Positions 5,126 to 6,773 of a DNA stretch of 6,773 nt are shown here, piece by piece; within the stretch, counting starts at the first letter, position 1; each line of letters starts with the position of its first letter. The stretch is from NCBI GenBank assembly GCA_002419215.1, contig DIFQ01000119.1, positions 1 to 6,773 on the forward strand. The letters are read 5' to 3'. The position numbers were made by a program, and so were the translations under genes. Source of the stretch: Syntrophaceae bacterium UBA5744 (lineage in GTDB: Bacteria; Desulfobacterota; Syntrophia; Syntrophales; UBA2192). The notes below the pieces were generated by a model. It was not told where the DNA came from, ran no database searches, and saw nothing but the letters and a program-made list of their open reading frames with translations.

Positions 5126-5629
5126 TCAGTAGACAGGCACGATGGAATAGCCCCTGGCCTGGTAGCCGATCAGGGATATCCAGCTGTTCGGAACATGCTT
5201 GATCTCCGGCAGAATCGATGCCGGATCCACACCGAGCGCATTGACGGCGAAATCACACACTTCGAGTTTGATCCCGTCCTTCGACATCTCCCGGACGGTC
5301 TGCGCGATTTCATCCATTGCCTTCTGGTCCTCCATGGAGAAACCTTCCCTTTTCTTCGAGATAAGCTTGACTGCGGGGCCAATGAAGGAAACGACGAAAG
5401 CAGGCTTTTTCGTCACCGCCGTGATGTTTTTGTCCTTGTAAGTATCGTGGATCAGTTTGAGCTGCATGGCGGCGCTCTTCGCGCTTGCGGCCCTTACGTC
5501 GAAAATCGCCTTGACAGACTTCAGCCCTGCAAGGGATTCGTATGTCGCGGCGAACGCGGACCCGACGACGGCCAGCATGAAGACCGACGCGACGACCATC
5601 GACACAAGGATTCTGGTTTTCCTTTCCAT
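5126..5629 (-). CDS. Exported DsrE-family protein, proximal paralogue
   Basis: The product has 167 residues and shares 128 with the distal copy by hand alignment without gaps (about 77%; about 83% after removing the signal peptides). Residues 1-27 form a Sec signal peptide ending GSAFA|A. The mature domain has the DsrE-type order, with the lone cysteine C125 in 'DGIKLEVCDFA' and the same C-terminal 'GYQARGYSIVPVY'. Residues 31-66 are identical between copies, and the DNA there is nearly identical, whereas signal peptides and residues 67-98 have drifted. The ATG at 5629 follows consensus AGGAGGTG at 5635-5642; a longer in-frame reading to 5893 would overlap the MBL gene and lacks support. It lies 74 bases after the MBL-fold gene on the same strand, so co-transcription is likely. 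A sulfur or redox role is inferred from family only. Confidence 0.87.
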   Translation of the reverse strand: MERKTRILVSMVVASVFMLAVVGSAFAATYESLAGLKSVKAIFDVRAASAKSAAMQLKLIHDTYKDKNITAVTKKPAFVVSFIGPAVKLISKKREGFSMEDQKAMDEIAQTVREMSKDGIKLEVCDFAVNALGVDPASILPEIKHVPNSWISLIGYQARGYSIVPVY

Positions 5630-5634
5630 ATTTT

Positions 5635-5642
5635 CACCTCCT
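5635..5642 (-). promoter_or_regulatory. Ribosome binding site of the proximal DsrE-family gene
   Basis: Consensus AGGAGGTG lies 5 bases before the ATG at 5629. It decides this start over the longer in-frame possibilities that would begin inside the preceding gene. Confidence 0.8.
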
Positions 5643-5703
5643 GGTATTTTCAAAGAAGACCTGTCACTGCAACGGCCACAAGGAGTCCTGCTCGAGTCGC
5701 ACC

Positions 5704-6507
5704 TCAGCCACTCCCGGAGCCCTTCATCAAGCCTTCCAGGGCCGCCTGGTCCGGGCCTGAGAAAGGCATTGCGGAATATGCGGAGGCAATGTGCAGCAGC
5801 AACGTGTCGGTGAGGCCGATGGCGGGTGGCAGATGGCTGCACAGGATGCCAGTCGGATCCAGGCCGCGAATCCTGTCCAGGGATCGGATCCATTGGTATT
5901 TGTCGGCTGTCGCGAGCCAGGGGGCGTCAATGGTCGTCCAGGTCACTACGCCCTCCCGGAGATCATCGGCTGCGATGTCCGCTGCGGACTCCGCGGGCTC
6001 TTTCATGAGCGCGCCGAAGCAGTCCGCGCTGAAGAGGACCCGCGTCGCGGTATCGAAAATACCCGTCGTCTCGGGGGCATCGAAGGTCGGGGGTTTCAGG
6101 CACAGCAGTTCCCGGTCGCCGACATCGAGCCTCTGGCCGGGGTTGAGCAGGTAAACGCGGTCCAGGGGCAGTTGGTGCAGCGCCATCTTGCCCATGCCCA
6201 GGAACGTCGTCACGACCCGCGCGTTGGGCGCCTCGGCGAGGATCGGCAGCAGGTTGCCCATGTGATCGGCATCGGTGTGAGTCAGCCAGAGCCACCGGAG
6301 GTCCCTGAGATCGATCAACGTTCGCAGATTGTTCATAAAGGGATCCCGGAGGGCACCGAGCCCGGTGTCCACGAGAACGGGCTGAGCAGCGCGAATGAGG
6401 AAGGCATTGACCGGCAGGATCCCATAAAAGGGGATCGGGAAGTATGAAACCAAGGATGTCGTGTCGGCAGCTCCCGAACGGATGCCGATCATGGTCGGAA
6501 CATCCAT
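5704..6507 (-). CDS. MBL-fold metallo-hydrolase with HxDxDH motif
   Basis: The product has 267 residues with no signal peptide, so it is probably cytoplasmic. It carries the metallo-beta-lactamase fold: 'PVNAFLIRAAQPVLVDTGLG' near residues 32-51, the metal motif 'LTHTDADHMGNL' with H77, D79, D81 and H82, 'LFSADCFGAL' with D162, and 'CSHLPPA' with H225. The second histidine of the canonical HxHxDH is aspartate here. The segment 'PPTFDAPETTGIFDTATRVLFSADCFG' is close in style to ODP/flavodiiron-like MBL domains and to a hydrolase subfamily I recall as 'RPP.FDSP.T.GLFD', which also lacks the middle histidine. No flavodoxin or rubredoxin domain is attached. Substrate is unknown. The ATG at 6507 is chosen for its GGAAGGAGGGGAT ribosome binding site; an in-frame upstream ATG at 6630 has none. 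It is followed after 74 bases by the exported DsrE-family gene. Confidence 0.87.
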   Translation of the reverse strand: MDVPTMIGIRSGAADTTSLVSYFPIPFYGILPVNAFLIRAAQPVLVDTGLGALRDPFMNNLRTLIDLRDLRWLWLTHTDADHMGNLLPILAEAPNARVVTTFLGMGKMALHQLPLDRVYLLNPGQRLDVGDRELLCLKPPTFDAPETTGIFDTATRVLFSADCFGALMKEPAESAADIAADDLREGVVTWTTIDAPWLATADKYQWIRSLDRIRGLDPTGILCSHLPPAIGLTDTLLLHIASAYSAMPFSGPDQAALEGLMKGSGSG

Positions 6508-6773
6508 ATCCCCTCCTTCCGGCACGAGCCCGTTTCGGCTGATTGGATATCCAGTGAGCGCACAGGTTCGAAACCGGGACGGCTGCGGCGTTTTCTTCAA
6601 ATTATCTGAGGGGACACCCCGGAAAGCCATAGGGGATTCCCTGATTGCCGGCGTCCAAAACTCTTACGAAGCAGCGGGAACAGGTTGATGAATGGCGTTT
6701 GCGAAAGGAAGGATTGCAGAATGGAAATGTCCGGAGACCCCTTCACCCCAATCCTTGTATGTTAAGGGATGAA
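6508..6773. other. Region upstream of the MBL-fold gene, no gene supported
   Basis: The 5' leader of the MBL gene lies here. I find no complete gene, no clear -35/-10 pair and no terminator. The plus strand contains CAGGTTCGAAACCGGG near 6561-6576, which looks like a tRNA T-arm, but no cloverleaf surrounds it. Any upstream gene would lie beyond the window edge. Confidence 0.5.

Noticed and set aside
4945..5169. Minus-strand frame with a CRPCH (CxxCH, haem c-like) string between the DsrE genes
   Set aside because: The frame has no ATG, GTG or TTG before the motif, overlaps the end of the proximal DsrE gene, and part of it resembles the TCATTGCGAG-type repeat. A single chance CxxCH in GC-rich DNA is more likely than a cytochrome.
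5042..6154. Plus-strand 370-codon open frame across the DsrE and MBL genes
   Set aside because: It crosses two well-supported minus-strand genes and their spacer, and its product has no recognisable domain.
6561..6576. tRNA T-arm-like string GGTTCGAAAC
   Set aside because: No acceptor, D or anticodon stems can be drawn around it at the right distances.

Overview
The window (6,773 bases, GC-rich by eye, with G/C-ending codons in its genes) looks like chromosomal DNA of a Gram-negative bacterium. Exported proteins with cleavable signal peptides, strong AGGAGG ribosome binding sites, and three kinds of short dispersed repeat (C-run/G-run, GGGGTCA and TCATTGCGAG) suggest a Desulfobacterota- or Nitrospirota-like environmental lineage. 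That placement is an inference and is weak. All seven genes I can support lie on the minus strand, so transcription runs from high to low coordinates.

Reading in the direction of transcription: (1) 6773-6508 is a leader with no gene I can support. (2) 6507-5704 encodes a metallo-beta-lactamase-fold protein with an HxDxDH metal motif. (3) 5629-5126 and 4915-4412 are two tandem genes of exactly 167 codons for exported DsrE-family proteins. They are about 77% identical, and one 99-base patch is nearly identical at DNA level. (4) 4411-4047 is intergenic and carries a TCATTGCGAG-type repeat cluster. (5) 4046-2433 encodes a 537-residue exported protein made of six Ig-like repeats and closes with a textbook terminator at 2350-2373. 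(6) 2176-1928 encodes a small GlsB/YeaQ-type membrane protein. (7) 1927-1430 is gene-poor and holds GGGGTCA-type repeat ends, a second look-alike bidirectional hairpin terminator and one copy of the C-run/G-run repeat. (8) 1429-431 encodes an ABC-transporter solute-binding protein, followed by another copy of that repeat and then the start of the ABC ATPase gene (316-1), which runs off the window.

Functional groups: the binding protein and ATPase form a FbpA/FbpC-like uptake operon whose permease is not in view; the substrate cannot be read from the sequence. The MBL protein and the DsrE pair may be co-transcribed (74-base gap, then 211-base gap) and may form a small redox or sulfur-related module, but this is inferred from neighbourhood only. 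The Ig-repeat protein and the YeaQ-like protein appear to be independent units separated by terminators. I saw no CRISPR array, tRNA, rRNA or intact transposase. The most interesting items are the DsrE duplication with its near-identical patch, the possible duplication of its 3' flank, and the repeat inserted inside the ABC operon.
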